Shown here one piece after another: positions 28,286 to 36,746 of a stretch of 64,000 nucleotides of DNA. The notes beneath the pieces were generated by a model that was not told the origin of the DNA, searched no databases, and saw only the letters and a program-made list of their open reading frames with translations. The stretch covers positions 62,001 through 126,000 of the forward strand of contig JACKHZ010000010.1 of NCBI GenBank assembly GCA_020638735.1, in the 5' to 3' direction. The DNA comes from Planctomycetota bacterium (GTDB taxonomy: Bacteria > Planctomycetota > UBA1135 > UBA2386). Position numbers and translations under genes: made by a program. Every line of letters starts with the position of its first letter. The stretch's first letter is position 1.

Positions 28286-29125
28286 ATGACCTCGACACCG
28301 CCATCTCGTCCTGTGCATCGTCCTCACGCGCGGCTCGCGGCCGCGTTCGTGTGGGGCCTCTGCGTCGCCTCGTCGTGCCTGCGCGAGCCCGAACGTGAGA
28401 TCGTCGACGTGCTGTTCTCGCTCGACGCGCGGGCGGCGGCGCCGAGCGCAGGCTCCGGACTGCAGCCGCTCGGCGCGCGGCTGTTCGAACGCGCCGGCTG
28501 TGCGCAGTGCCATGCCGGTGATGCGCTCGGCACCGACGGCGAAGTGCACGGGCGCGCCACGCCGCCGCTGGCGGACGTCGCGCGGCAGCTGGTGTTCGGC
28601 TGGGACGGTGACGTCGGCGAGCTCGAGGCGTTCGTACGCCGCGAGCTGGTGCAGCGCGCCGGGCTCGGCGACGACGCGGCGGTGCGTGCACTCGACGACG
28701 CTGCGAACTCGCTCGACGACGCTGCCGTCGCGATCGTGGCGCACCTGTCGACGATGCGGAGCCGCGGTCGTTGGGATCGCTACGTCGAGGGCGACGCCGC
28801 CGCGCTGACCGCCGGAGAACGCGACGGGCTGGTGGCCTTCGTCGAAGCGGGCTGCGCGACCTGCCACGCCGGGCGCAACCTCGGCGGACGATCGGTGCAC
28901 GTGCTCGGCCTCGCCGAGCCGTTGCCGGGGCGCGAACCGCGGGCCTTCCGCGCGCCGATGCTGCGCCACGCCGCGCGCACCGGGCCGTACCTGCACGACC
29001 ATTCGATCGCACGCCTCGACGACGCGGTGCGGCTGATGGCCCGCCACGAGCTCGGCCGCACGCTCGCCGACGACGACGTGCGCGCGATCGTCACCTTCCT
29101 CCACGCCACGACCGAGACCGACTGA
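28286..29125 (+). CDS. Di-haem cytochrome c (MauG/cytochrome c peroxidase-like C-terminus)
   Basis: The 279-residue protein has a lipoprotein-type signal (Cys31 in ASSCLRE) and two c-type haem sites, CAQCH (72-76) and CATCH (190-194). After the second haem it has FRAPMLRHAARTGPYLHDHS, which is close to the bacterial cytochrome c peroxidase/MauG signature (FRTPxLRNVxxTxPYxHxG), followed by LDDAVRLM and VTFLHATT. It is shorter than full peroxidases (about 330-370 residues) and keeps His in the HDHS position. A periplasmic electron-transfer or peroxidase-like role is inferred. It precedes a pseudopilin-like gene by 27 bases in the same direction. Confidence 0.8.
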   Translation: MTSTPPSRPVHRPHARLAAAFVWGLCVASSCLREPEREIVDVLFSLDARAAAPSAGSGLQPLGARLFERAGCAQCHAGDALGTDGEVHGRATPPLADVARQLVFGWDGDVGELEAFVRRELVQRAGLGDDAAVRALDDAANSLDDAAVAIVAHLSTMRSRGRWDRYVEGDAAALTAGERDGLVAFVEAGCATCHAGRNLGGRSVHVLGLAEPLPGREPRAFRAPMLRHAARTGPYLHDHSIARLDDAVRLMARHELGRTLADDDVRAIVTFLHATTETD

Positions 29126-29152
29126 CCTTGGACCTCTGACGGAGAACGAACG

Positions 29153-29914
29153 ATGCAACAAGACGACCCAGATCCCGTGCTCGCCGACCCTGTCGTGTCG
29201 GATCCTGCGCCGCCGCCGGATCTCAGCGCATTCGCGGCGCGGATGCAGCTGCCGAAGCGACGGCGCCGCGGTTGGTTGGTGGCCTACGGGGCGTTGTTGG
29301 TCGCCGCCGCCATCGGCGTTGCGATCGGTCTGCCGCGCTTCTTCGGCGCGCGCCTCAACCGCAACGAGTCGATGATCATCGGCACGCTGAAGAACATCAG
29401 CTCGGGACAATCGCAGCTGCAGGCGTCGGGCGCGCTGGACGTCGACGGCGACGGCATGGGCGAGTACGGCTTCCTCGGAGAAATGGCGGGTGTGGTGCCG
29501 CTGCGGGGATCTGGTGCGTTGCTCGTTCCGCCGGTGGTGAGTGCCCGCTTCGGCGATGTGCAAGACGGGCGCGTCGAGATCGGTGGGTATGTGCTCGAGA
29601 TGTTCTTGCCGGCCAAGGACGGCGGCTGGGTCACCGAGAGCACGTGCGGTGTCGGCGGTTGCGAGATCGACACGTCGGCAGCCGAGACGCAGTGGATGTG
29701 TTACGCGTGGCCGATCGAACGCGGTTGGACCGGCAACCGCGCGTTCATGATCAATCATCGCGGCGACATCCTCGCCACCAACATGTCGGCCGAGCTCTAC
29801 AGCGGCCGCATCGCGCCGAAGGGCGGCGTCTCCGGCTACTGCCTCGACAACGGCGCGTGCCGCGCGGCGGCCAACACGATGGATCGCTGCGGCAACACCT
29901 GGGTCGTCGTCTGA
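29153..29914 (+). CDS. Pseudopilin-like membrane-anchored protein
   Basis: The 253-residue protein has a Pro/Asp-rich cytoplasmic leader, a basic stretch (PKRRRRG), one transmembrane helix (about residues 41-63) and an external domain. The helix is followed by NRNESMIIGTLKNISSGQSQLQ and DVDGDGMGEYGFLGEM, a layout that resembles planctomycete type II pseudopilin-like proteins in which a helix precedes a GDGxGEYG-type segment. The C-terminal part has paired cysteines (CGVGGC, YCLDNGAC, DRCGNTW). It lacks the normal cleavage motif GFTLIE. ATG 29153 has GGAG upstream. The gene may be co-transcribed with the cytochrome gene. Confidence 0.6.
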   Translation: MQQDDPDPVLADPVVSDPAPPPDLSAFAARMQLPKRRRRGWLVAYGALLVAAAIGVAIGLPRFFGARLNRNESMIIGTLKNISSGQSQLQASGALDVDGDGMGEYGFLGEMAGVVPLRGSGALLVPPVVSARFGDVQDGRVEIGGYVLEMFLPAKDGGWVTESTCGVGGCEIDTSAAETQWMCYAWPIERGWTGNRAFMINHRGDILATNMSAELYSGRIAPKGGVSGYCLDNGACRAAANTMDRCGNTWVVV

Positions 29915-30230
29915 TGATCCCCTTCGCGGTCGCGTGACGACCGCATCCGAACCGCGGGCCGTACGAAGAACCGGCTCGCGCGTCGATCAGGTCTGCCTGG
30001 TGGCATCTGCGGCGGTCCCGTCCGTGCGGCTCGAACTCACTTGGAGGGAGAGCCGCGTTGCGGCGATGGAAGCCTGTCGGGAAGCAGGCCGAGCGTGCCG
30101 CACGAACACGACCGGAACGCACGGGAAGTTTGGCGCGCGAGCCGGGGTGATCGGGTCTGCCCGCGTTCCGCTGAGCTGAACTGACTCGCTAGGAGCGCTC
30201 AGCAGCGCGCGGGCTCACATCGACCCGGTG

Positions 30231-30253
30231 GAGTGTCATCCGTCATGTCACTC
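30231..30253 (+). repeat. Near-palindrome
   Basis: GAGTGTCAT (30231-30239) and ATGTCACTC (30245-30253) are inverted repeats with one mismatch and a 5-base centre. It could be an operator-like site or part of a terminator structure. Nothing else supports a role. Confidence 0.35.
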
Positions 30254-30284
30254 ATCCTGTCTGTCGAGAACTTCAGGGACTGTC

Positions 30285-30308
30285 TCGAGCGACCTCGGGC
30301 TCGCTCGA
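30285..30308 (-). terminator. Perfect hairpin between convergent genes
   Basis: TCGAGCGA (30285-30292) and TCGCTCGA (30301-30308) are exact 8-base inverted repeats with an 8-base loop. It is about 120 bases past the HEAT/TPR stop on the minus strand. No U-tract follows. Confidence 0.35.
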
Positions 30309-30427
30309 CTTCGGCACTGTAGCGCGTTCTCACGATCCGCCAACCCCTCCAGGTGCGTAGCGGCGCGGGGACGAGGAAGTGCTCAGCGCGACAGCGGCTT
30401 GCGAAGGTGAGCCGCCGTGCCTGCCGA

Positions 30428-33376
30428 CTACTTCGCCGCCTCGGCCTTCTGCAGGATCGCCGCGATTGCTGCGTCGGCCGCGTCCTTCACCGCACCGTCG
30501 GCGTCCTTGCTCCACTCGATCAGCAGCGGCAACGCCTCGGTCGCGCCGACCGCGGCGAGCGAACGAATCGCGAGGACCCGCTGCGCCGACGGCTGATCGG
30601 ACTGCGCTTGTTGCACGAGCTTCTGCGAGGTCGCCTGCGGGGTCAGGTCGACGCCGCCTTGCACGCGCGCCCAGAACTGGCGTTGCTCCTGGGCTTCGCG
30701 CAAGAGGTCGAGTTGTTCGCGAGTGGTCGTGCGCACGTTCTCGTCGGTGTCCTGCAGCATCGGCAGCAGTGCTGCGGCAGCGCGCGTCGGGAAGGCGCGG
30801 GCCATCGCGGTGGCTGCCGCGGCGCGCACGTCCTCCGAAGGAGCTCGCAGCAGCGCGGCGACGTCGCCTTCGAGTTCGGCTGGCGCGCCGGGCGGCAGGG
30901 AGCTGAGTGCCGGCCTGGCGTTCCGGGCGCGCAGCGCTGCGCGCCACTCCTCGACGCCGATGGGAACCTGGCGAGAAGTCAGCACGCCGATCCAGTCGAT
31001 GTCGCCAGTGGTGCGCAGGATCTGCAGCGCGTGATCGGCGAACGAGCGCGCGACTTCCGTTTGCAGCATCCCGTAGGCCTGGCAACCGAGATGTTCGTTG
31101 TCGAGCAGCTTCTGCACGGCCGCATGCAATTCGGGCTGGTCGAGCAGCATGGTTGGGGTCAGCGAGCCGAGCGCGACGCGAAGGCCGTGGAGCACCTTGA
31201 GGACGGGGTGGCGCGTCAGTTCCTCGGCGAGCAACGGCAGCGTGCACGTCGGCAACTGGGCGTTGGCCAGGTCGCTGCGCTCGAGCTCTTGCCAGATCGC
31301 GTCGGTTGCCTCGCCGGTCAGCAGTTCACGCCATGCTGCGACCAGGTGCGCATCGTCGTACCCGTGCCAGGGAGCTTGCAGCCCCGGTGGGTTCATCGCG
31401 AGCATCTGCCAGGGATTCAGTGCGAAGGACTGGCCCGGAGGGGTGCGTTGCACGACGAGGCCGTCCGTCTCTCCGGGGGGCAGGCTGCGCCCACGCAGGG
31501 ACAAGTCGGCATATTGAAGGCCCAGCTGGTAGGCCCGCGTCAACAGTGGGATCGTGGCGACGTCGCCGGCACGGATCAGCTCGGCGAGCATCCACGTGCG
31601 CAGATTGCTGTTCAGTCCCTGCGTGCCCCGGGGCGAGTTCCGCTGCTGAGGGTCGGTGCTGACGAGTAGCGCGCGCAGGCGATCGCGCACCTCGTCGCTG
31701 GCGCCGGCACGCGAGACAACGCAGAGGTCAAAGCCGATGGTCGCGTTCATGTCGGGCCACGCGTCGATCTGATCGGCGAGCCAGTCGCCGGCTTCGGGGT
31801 GACCGCTCCATGCGGCCATTTCGAACAGCCTCTGCAGGAACGAGCCGACGCACCACGATGGACGCGAGGAGACCTCCCGGCAGGCATTCAGGGTCTCGCG
31901 AATGGCCGGAAACAGCTCGGGCGTGACACCGAGTTGTCCGAACAGTTCGGTGAGATTCAGTGGGTATCCGATCATCGGCAGCAGTCGAATCAGCTGGGCA
32001 CGCTGCGCCGTGTCGCCAAGTTCGTAGGCGCGGGGGATCCCCCGGATCTGCACGATGCCCAGGCAATAGCCCCGATCGATCAATCGCAGCATCAGTTCGA
32101 CGCGGTCCTTGCCCCACTCAGGCTGCGTCGATGCGAGCAGCTGCATGGCGAGGCGTTGCGCCGGCGTCGCGGCATCGGTGCTGACGATGGGAGCCTGGCC
32201 GATCGTCATGGCCGCCAGCTGCTCGAGCATGCCGCCGTCGTCCGGAACGTTCCCCTGGACCTTCACATCCTTCGGGCAATTGGCCGGAGATCGCAGCATG
32301 GCCGCGAGGATGATCGAGCACGAGGTCGGCGTTGCGTTCCCGAACTGCAGTGCGTTGCTGAACAACTTCCACGCCGCCTCGCTGTACCGGAGGTCGCCGG
32401 ACGTCGCCCAGGCGATCAGCCGTTGCTCGTGCGCGCGCAGGAAGGAATCCCAGGCCTGCGTCTCCTGGCCCGTGAGTCTGAGGGTCGATGCCAACAGCGC
32501 GGCGAGCGCAGTGTCCGGGTGTTCGTCTTCGACCAGCGGCGAGATCAGTTCGAGATCCAGCTGGCGAAACGACCTGATGACGTTCTGGAACAGTTCCCGC
32601 GTCGGATCGTCCAAGCGGCTGAAGGCGATCATCGCTGGGAGGGCGTTCGCGTCGGGGGAGTAGGCGACGGAGGTGACGAAGCGCTGCCAATGCAGATCGT
32701 CGCCCTGGGCCACGGCGGTCAGGTAGTCGCACGAAGTCGGGCCTGACAGCGTCCACAGCTTGCTGACCAGTGAGGACAGCACGGGCTGTTGACTGTGCTC
32801 CAGCATTTGCCCCATCGCGGTGTTGCCGCCATCGGGGATCGAGCGTTCGCGCAGCCAGGCGATGATGGCAGCGGCGGTGGCGTCCGGCAGGCGGTCCATC
32901 TCGTCGCCGAGCTGGCGAAGCTTGCTGGAAGCCGCGTCGGTCAGGGCGCCCTTCTCGTCGCGCCCGGACGACAGCACATCGACGTAGCGTTCGACCAGGG
33001 CCGTGGCCCGCGCGGCGCGCTCCTGCTCGATCTTCGCCGCCTCGCCGGTCTCCCCGCGCACCTTCGCCGCCGCGAGGCGCAGCTCCTCGTTGGCCAGCGC
33101 CGCGCGCTGCAGCAACGGCTCGGCCTCGTCGCGGCGGTCGAGCCGCCACAGCAACGCTCCGAGACGCAGCGCGGCGCGGTCGTGCACGGCGACGGCCTCA
33201 GGGTTGGCGAGCACGTCGCGGTAGATCTTTTCGGCGGCGGCGATGTCCCCTTCGCGCTCCTCGAGCACCTCGGCGCGCTGTAGTTGCAGCGGCGGACCGA
33301 TCGGAAGGACCGGATCCTGGGCGGAGAGGTCAGCGCCGGCGAGCAGCGCGAACGACGACAGCAGCAGTGCCTTCAT
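30428..33376 (-). CDS. Large secreted TPR/HEAT-repeat protein
   Basis: The 982-residue protein starts with a signal peptide (KALLLSSFALLAGADLSAQ), indicating export. Residues about 25-190 are TPR-like (EEREGDIAAAEKIYRDVLANPEA, LGALLWRLDRRDEAEPLLQ). Most of the rest is helical with HEAT-like pairs; the C-terminus has three clear HEAT units (EDVRAAAATAMARAFP, ENVRTTTREQLDLL, RVLAIRSLAAVGATEALPLL). Such repeat arrays serve as protein-binding scaffolds; none indicates a catalytic role. ATG 33376 is used because it starts the signal peptide; an upstream reading to 33601 overlaps the response regulator on the same strand and was rejected. The regulator stop lies 83 bases upstream. Confidence 0.8.
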   Translation of the reverse strand: MKALLLSSFALLAGADLSAQDPVLPIGPPLQLQRAEVLEEREGDIAAAEKIYRDVLANPEAVAVHDRAALRLGALLWRLDRRDEAEPLLQRAALANEELRLAAAKVRGETGEAAKIEQERAARATALVERYVDVLSSGRDEKGALTDAASSKLRQLGDEMDRLPDATAAAIIAWLRERSIPDGGNTAMGQMLEHSQQPVLSSLVSKLWTLSGPTSCDYLTAVAQGDDLHWQRFVTSVAYSPDANALPAMIAFSRLDDPTRELFQNVIRSFRQLDLELISPLVEDEHPDTALAALLASTLRLTGQETQAWDSFLRAHEQRLIAWATSGDLRYSEAAWKLFSNALQFGNATPTSCSIILAAMLRSPANCPKDVKVQGNVPDDGGMLEQLAAMTIGQAPIVSTDAATPAQRLAMQLLASTQPEWGKDRVELMLRLIDRGYCLGIVQIRGIPRAYELGDTAQRAQLIRLLPMIGYPLNLTELFGQLGVTPELFPAIRETLNACREVSSRPSWCVGSFLQRLFEMAAWSGHPEAGDWLADQIDAWPDMNATIGFDLCVVSRAGASDEVRDRLRALLVSTDPQQRNSPRGTQGLNSNLRTWMLAELIRAGDVATIPLLTRAYQLGLQYADLSLRGRSLPPGETDGLVVQRTPPGQSFALNPWQMLAMNPPGLQAPWHGYDDAHLVAAWRELLTGEATDAIWQELERSDLANAQLPTCTLPLLAEELTRHPVLKVLHGLRVALGSLTPTMLLDQPELHAAVQKLLDNEHLGCQAYGMLQTEVARSFADHALQILRTTGDIDWIGVLTSRQVPIGVEEWRAALRARNARPALSSLPPGAPAELEGDVAALLRAPSEDVRAAAATAMARAFPTRAAAALLPMLQDTDENVRTTTREQLDLLREAQEQRQFWARVQGGVDLTPQATSQKLVQQAQSDQPSAQRVLAIRSLAAVGATEALPLLIEWSKDADGAVKDAADAAIAAILQKAEAAK

Positions 33377-33459
33377 GGGCGCAATGGACGGTCTCGAGCG
33401 AAGGGACGTGTCGCGAGGGGTTCGAATCGGTGTCGTGCAGATGTCGCGGTCCGGCGCCA

Positions 33460-34170
33460 TCACGCCTCCACCTGCAGGCGGTAGCCGACGCCGTGCACGG
33501 TCAGCAGGTGGCGCGGCGCCCTGGGGTCGCGCTCGAGCTTCTTGCGCAGGTGCAGCAGGTGCGTGTCGATGGTGCGGTCGCCGATCGACGCGCCGTTCCA
33601 CACCTCGCGCAAGAACATGCTGCGGTCGACGACGCGGCCGCGTTCGCGCCAGAGCAGGCCCAGCATCGCGGCCTCGGTCGGCGACAGGCGATGCGTGGTG
33701 CCGCCGCGGCGCAGCTCGTAGGCGGCGAGGTCGACGTCGGCGTCGCCGATGGCGAAGCGCGCGGTCGAACCGCCGTTGCTCACGCCGGGCGTGTCGTGCA
33801 GCGCGTCGCGCCGCCGCAGCTGCGCGCGCACCCGCGCCCGCAGCTCGCGCAGCGAGAACGGCTTGGTCACGTAGTCGTCGGCGCCGAGTTCGAGACCGAG
33901 CACCTTGTCGGCCTCGCTGCCGCGCGCCGTCAGCAGCAGGATCGGCGTCGCGCGGTCGTGCTGCCGCACCGAGCGCAGGATCTCGAGGCCGCTCGGGCCC
34001 GGCAGCATCACGTCGAGCACCAGCAGGTCGAAGCGCCGTTCGCGCAGCGTCGCCAGCGCCTCGTCGCCGTCGGCGGCGACCGTCACGTCGTGGCCGTCTC
34101 GCGCGAACGCCTCGGCGAGCACGGTGCGCAGCGAGTGGTCGTCCTCGACGAGCAGGATGGCGGAGTTCAT
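33460..34170 (-). CDS. OmpR-family response regulator
   Basis: The 236-residue regulator has a receiver (LLVEDDHS, phospho-acceptor in LLVLDVMLPG at about Asp54, Lys in VTKPFSLREL at about 104). Its winged-helix DNA-binding domain has LSPTEAAMLGLLW, REVWNGASIGDRTIDTHLLHLRKKL and VHGVGYRLQ, typical of OmpR/PhoB. ATG 34170 overlaps the stop of the kinase gene (ATGA), so the pair is translationally coupled. Target genes are unknown; the HEAT/TPR gene downstream is a candidate because it is on the same strand 83 bases away. Confidence 0.92.
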   Translation of the reverse strand: MNSAILLVEDDHSLRTVLAEAFARDGHDVTVAADGDEALATLRERRFDLLVLDVMLPGPSGLEILRSVRQHDRATPILLLTARGSEADKVLGLELGADDYVTKPFSLRELRARVRAQLRRRDALHDTPGVSNGGSTARFAIGDADVDLAAYELRRGGTTHRLSPTEAAMLGLLWRERGRVVDRSMFLREVWNGASIGDRTIDTHLLHLRKKLERDPRAPRHLLTVHGVGYRLQVEA

Positions 34171-35960
34171 GGCTGGTCGCTGAGGGGCAGGGTCAGTTCG
34201 AAGGTGGCGCCGCTGCTGCCGGGGTTGGCGCCTGCCGCAGTCGGCACGTGCACCAGGTCGCCGCCGTGGCGACGCGCGATCTCGCGCGACAGGAACAGCC
34301 CGAGGCCGACGCCGGGCACGCTGCCGTGCTGCTGCCGCTGGCCGCGCACGAAGCGGTCGAAGATCGCCTCGCGTTCTTGCTCGGGCACGCCCGGGCCGAA
34401 GTCGCGCACGCGCACGGCGAAGGTGTCGCCGCGGCGTTCGGTGTGCACGTCGATGCGGCCGCCTGCGGCGGCGTACTTGCGCGCGTTCTCCAGCAGGTTG
34501 CGCAGCGCCTGGCCGAGCGCGCCGCGGTCGAGCACGGCGGACGCCGTGGCGAGGCCTTCGTGCAGCGTCAACGCGAGGCCGTGGTGGGTCGCGATCGCCT
34601 CGTAGCCGTGCACCGTCTCGCGCACCGCGTCGGCGGCGCAGTCCGGTTGCAGGTCGTAGGCCCGTTCGCCGCGTTCGATCTGGCCGAGGTCGAGCACGTT
34701 GTCGATCAGCGTCGTCAGCCGCGCCGACTCGCCGGCGAGCATCTCCAGGTAGCGCTGTTGCTGCGCCGGCGCGACCTCGTCGTCGTGCAGCACGTCGGCG
34801 ATCAGCCGCATCGCCGCGATCGGCGTCTTGAGCTCGTGTGTGACGCCGGTCAAGAAGTCGGTGCGCGCGCGCATCGCTGCGTTGGCGCGCGACAGGCCGC
34901 GCAGCGTCGCCCAGGCGCTGGCGGCGAACAGCAGCAGCAACCCGCCGCCGAGGCCGAGCAGCAGCGCGGGGCGACCGAACCACGGCAGCGCGGCTGGTGG
35001 CAGCGGCGCGATCCAGGCCAGCGCTTCGCCGTCGGCGCCGAGCAGCGGCGGTTCGGCGTCGGGCGTCGGTGCGTCGCGCAGCGCGCCGCGCGCGGGCACC
35101 GGCGGCAGCGCCGCGTCGTCGTGGCCGAGCAGCGTCGCCAGCCAGGTCATGGGCACGATCGCGCCCTCGCCGGCCGTCGCGCTGCCGTCGCCGGTCGGGA
35201 ACCACAGCACCAGCTGATCGCCGAGACGCTGCGGCGAGCCGCGGAAGGCGTCGTCACGCACGAACGCGGCGGCGCGACGCAGCAGTTCGCGGCGTGTGGC
35301 GCGGCGCAGGTGTTCGTCGAGGGCCGCGGGGATCGCTTCGTCGGCGGGTGACAGCTCGGCGAGGCGGCGCAGTACCGGCGCGGCCGTCGCGGTCGGCGCG
35401 TGGGCGAGCAGCTGCAGCGTAGCGTCGTGCACGTCTTGCCCGGTCGCCGCGTCGAGCAGCGCCAGCGAAGCGAGTGCCGCCGCGGTGATGTCGGCGCGCA
35501 CGTCGTCGGTGTGCAGTTCGCCGAGCGCTTCGCGCGCGCGCTCGCGCAGCTCGCGACAGCGCGCGTCGCATCCGGCGCGCTTCGCCTGCCACGCCGCGCG
35601 CAGCAGCACGTCGACGTTCGGCTCGGTCAGCAGCGCGTTGTAGGCCCGCGCCGCCGCATCGGCATCGTGCGCGACGAACTCGGCGACACGCGCCTGCCGC
35701 AGCCGTTCACGCAACAGCGCATCGACGACCTCCTGCTGCGGTTCCAGCCATGCGACGTCGGCATCGACCACCGGGTGTCCATCGACGATCGTGAAGCGCA
35801 GCTCCGGCGCGCAGTGGGCCAGCACTTCGCGTGCGCCGAGGGCCGCCCGCAGGGCCCGCGCGCAGTCCTCGGCGTCGCGCTGCGCCTGCCACTGCGCGCG
35901 CTGCTCCGCCTCGCGGCTACCGCGCCACAGGCCGACGCCAGCCAGCCCCAGCAGCGCCAC
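34167..35960 (-). CDS. Membrane sensor histidine kinase (partner of the OmpR-type regulator)
   Basis: The 597-residue kinase has an N-terminal membrane helix, a long periplasmic region (about residues 15-325, Ala/Leu-rich and helical), a second helix (about 330-355, LLLGLGGGLLLLFAASAWA) and the kinase core. The core has the H-box TGVTHELKTPIAAMRL, N-box LRNLLENARKYA, G1 VRDFGPGVPE and G2 GVGLGLFLSREIARRHGG. The start given is GTG 35960, but this cuts the first membrane helix: the frame is open to 36053 and upstream codons read RPLRILLALASG, continuing the helix. No ATG, GTG or TTG is present there, so the true start may be a CTG (36050 or 35990). Overlaps the response regulator by four bases. 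Confidence 0.85.
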   Translation of the reverse strand: MALLGLAGVGLWRGSREAEQRAQWQAQRDAEDCARALRAALGAREVLAHCAPELRFTIVDGHPVVDADVAWLEPQQEVVDALLRERLRQARVAEFVAHDADAAARAYNALLTEPNVDVLLRAAWQAKRAGCDARCRELRERAREALGELHTDDVRADITAAALASLALLDAATGQDVHDATLQLLAHAPTATAAPVLRRLAELSPADEAIPAALDEHLRRATRRELLRRAAAFVRDDAFRGSPQRLGDQLVLWFPTGDGSATAGEGAIVPMTWLATLLGHDDAALPPVPARGALRDAPTPDAEPPLLGADGEALAWIAPLPPAALPWFGRPALLLGLGGGLLLLFAASAWATLRGLSRANAAMRARTDFLTGVTHELKTPIAAMRLIADVLHDDEVAPAQQQRYLEMLAGESARLTTLIDNVLDLGQIERGERAYDLQPDCAADAVRETVHGYEAIATHHGLALTLHEGLATASAVLDRGALGQALRNLLENARKYAAAGGRIDVHTERRGDTFAVRVRDFGPGVPEQEREAIFDRFVRGQRQQHGSVPGVGLGLFLSREIARRHGGDLVHVPTAAGANPGSSGATFELTLPLSDQP

Positions 35961-36104
35961 GCCGGAGGCGAGCGCGAGCAGGATGCGCAGCGGGCGCGAG
36001 CTGTGCGGCGAGGCGACGATCGGAGCACCGTAGCGAGCCCCGGCGTACAGTTGTCAACGAGATGTCGCGGTGGGGCCGACCGTCACTCCAATGCCTCTCC
36101 GGGC

Positions 36105-36746
36105 CTACAGCGCTGCCAACTGGTCCACCCACGCCTTGAATCGCGGGCACTTGCTGACGATGGGTGCGAGCCCAGCCTCGGCGACCGCTGGGACTCCGTG
36201 GAGGAGTTTGCTGTAGCCGATGCCTGCGGCGATGAGGCGCTTGGACGGTGCAGTCGCCTCGCCGCAGTTGACGTCCTCCGGCGCATCCCCGACTACCGTG
36301 GACAGGGCATCGATGGCCGCGTGCTTCGCGGTGGGTAGCAGGTCGCGAAGGTGCGATAGCGACGCCAACACCAGTGTTTCGAACTCGTGGCGCATCAGAA
36401 ACGGCAGGAAGCGGTCGTCTGCGACCTGTTGCCTCATGGCGTCTTCGAGTGCGGTCGCCATCTTGTTGGTGTCGGTATCCATGCAGGACTGCAGGTTTGG
36501 GAAGTCCCGAGGCAGTCCATACAGGTCGAACATCGTCGTGACGCGGCGATTGCCCTGCGGCACCAGACACCGGCGGATGTCGGCCAGCCACTTCGTCCAG
36601 CTACCACCGCCGTAGGCAGGGCTGCCTTGCGGCGTCGTTCCGGTCCTGACCTCCACTGCGACCGGGTCCAGACGGAGGTGCGGCCTCAGTGTCTGCTGCA
36701 CGAAGCGCTTCTCGCTCTCGCCCTCGACGACGATGAACAGCTTCAC
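36105..36746 (-). CDS. DUF4276 family protein (TOPRIM-like partner of an ATPase)
   Basis: The 213-residue protein starts with a strand/acid motif LFIVVEGESEKRFV (residues 2-16), typical of the TOPRIM-like first motif of DUF4276 proteins, followed by an FDLYGLP segment (about 70-76) and RHEFETLVLAS (about 117-127). DUF4276 genes are usually next to AAA/SMC-like ATPase genes, as here; such pairs resemble OLD-type nuclease modules and anti-phage pairs. GTG 36746 overlaps the ATPase stop (GTGA), and the two are translationally coupled. The proposed role, a nuclease or effector controlled by the ATPase, is inferred from the family and pairing. Confidence 0.8.
   Translation of the reverse strand: MKLFIVVEGESEKRFVQQTLRPHLRLDPVAVEVRTGTTPQGSPAYGGGSWTKWLADIRRCLVPQGNRRVTTMFDLYGLPRDFPNLQSCMDTDTNKMATALEDAMRQQVADDRFLPFLMRHEFETLVLASLSHLRDLLPTAKHAAIDALSTVVGDAPEDVNCGEATAPSKRLIAAGIGYSKLLHGVPAVAEAGLAPIVSKCPRFKAWVDQLAAL

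Larger units (their letters stand above)
29915..30427 (+). other. 513-bp intergenic region with palindromes, no supported gene
   Basis: An 81-codon frame at 29934-30179 has no signal, no recognisable family and Arg/Ser-rich composition, and is not called. The region is lower in GC than its flanks and contains two inverted repeats (30231-30253, 30285-30308). It separates the convergent ends of the pseudopilin-like and HEAT/TPR genes. Confidence 0.5.

Noticed and set aside
29934..30179. 81-codon plus-strand open frame
   Set aside because: It has no ribosome-binding site, no recognisable sequence and a composition like random GC-rich translation.
30428..33601. Longer start for the HEAT/TPR protein at 33601
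   Set aside because: The extra sequence overlaps the response-regulator coding region on the same strand in another frame and hides the signal peptide.
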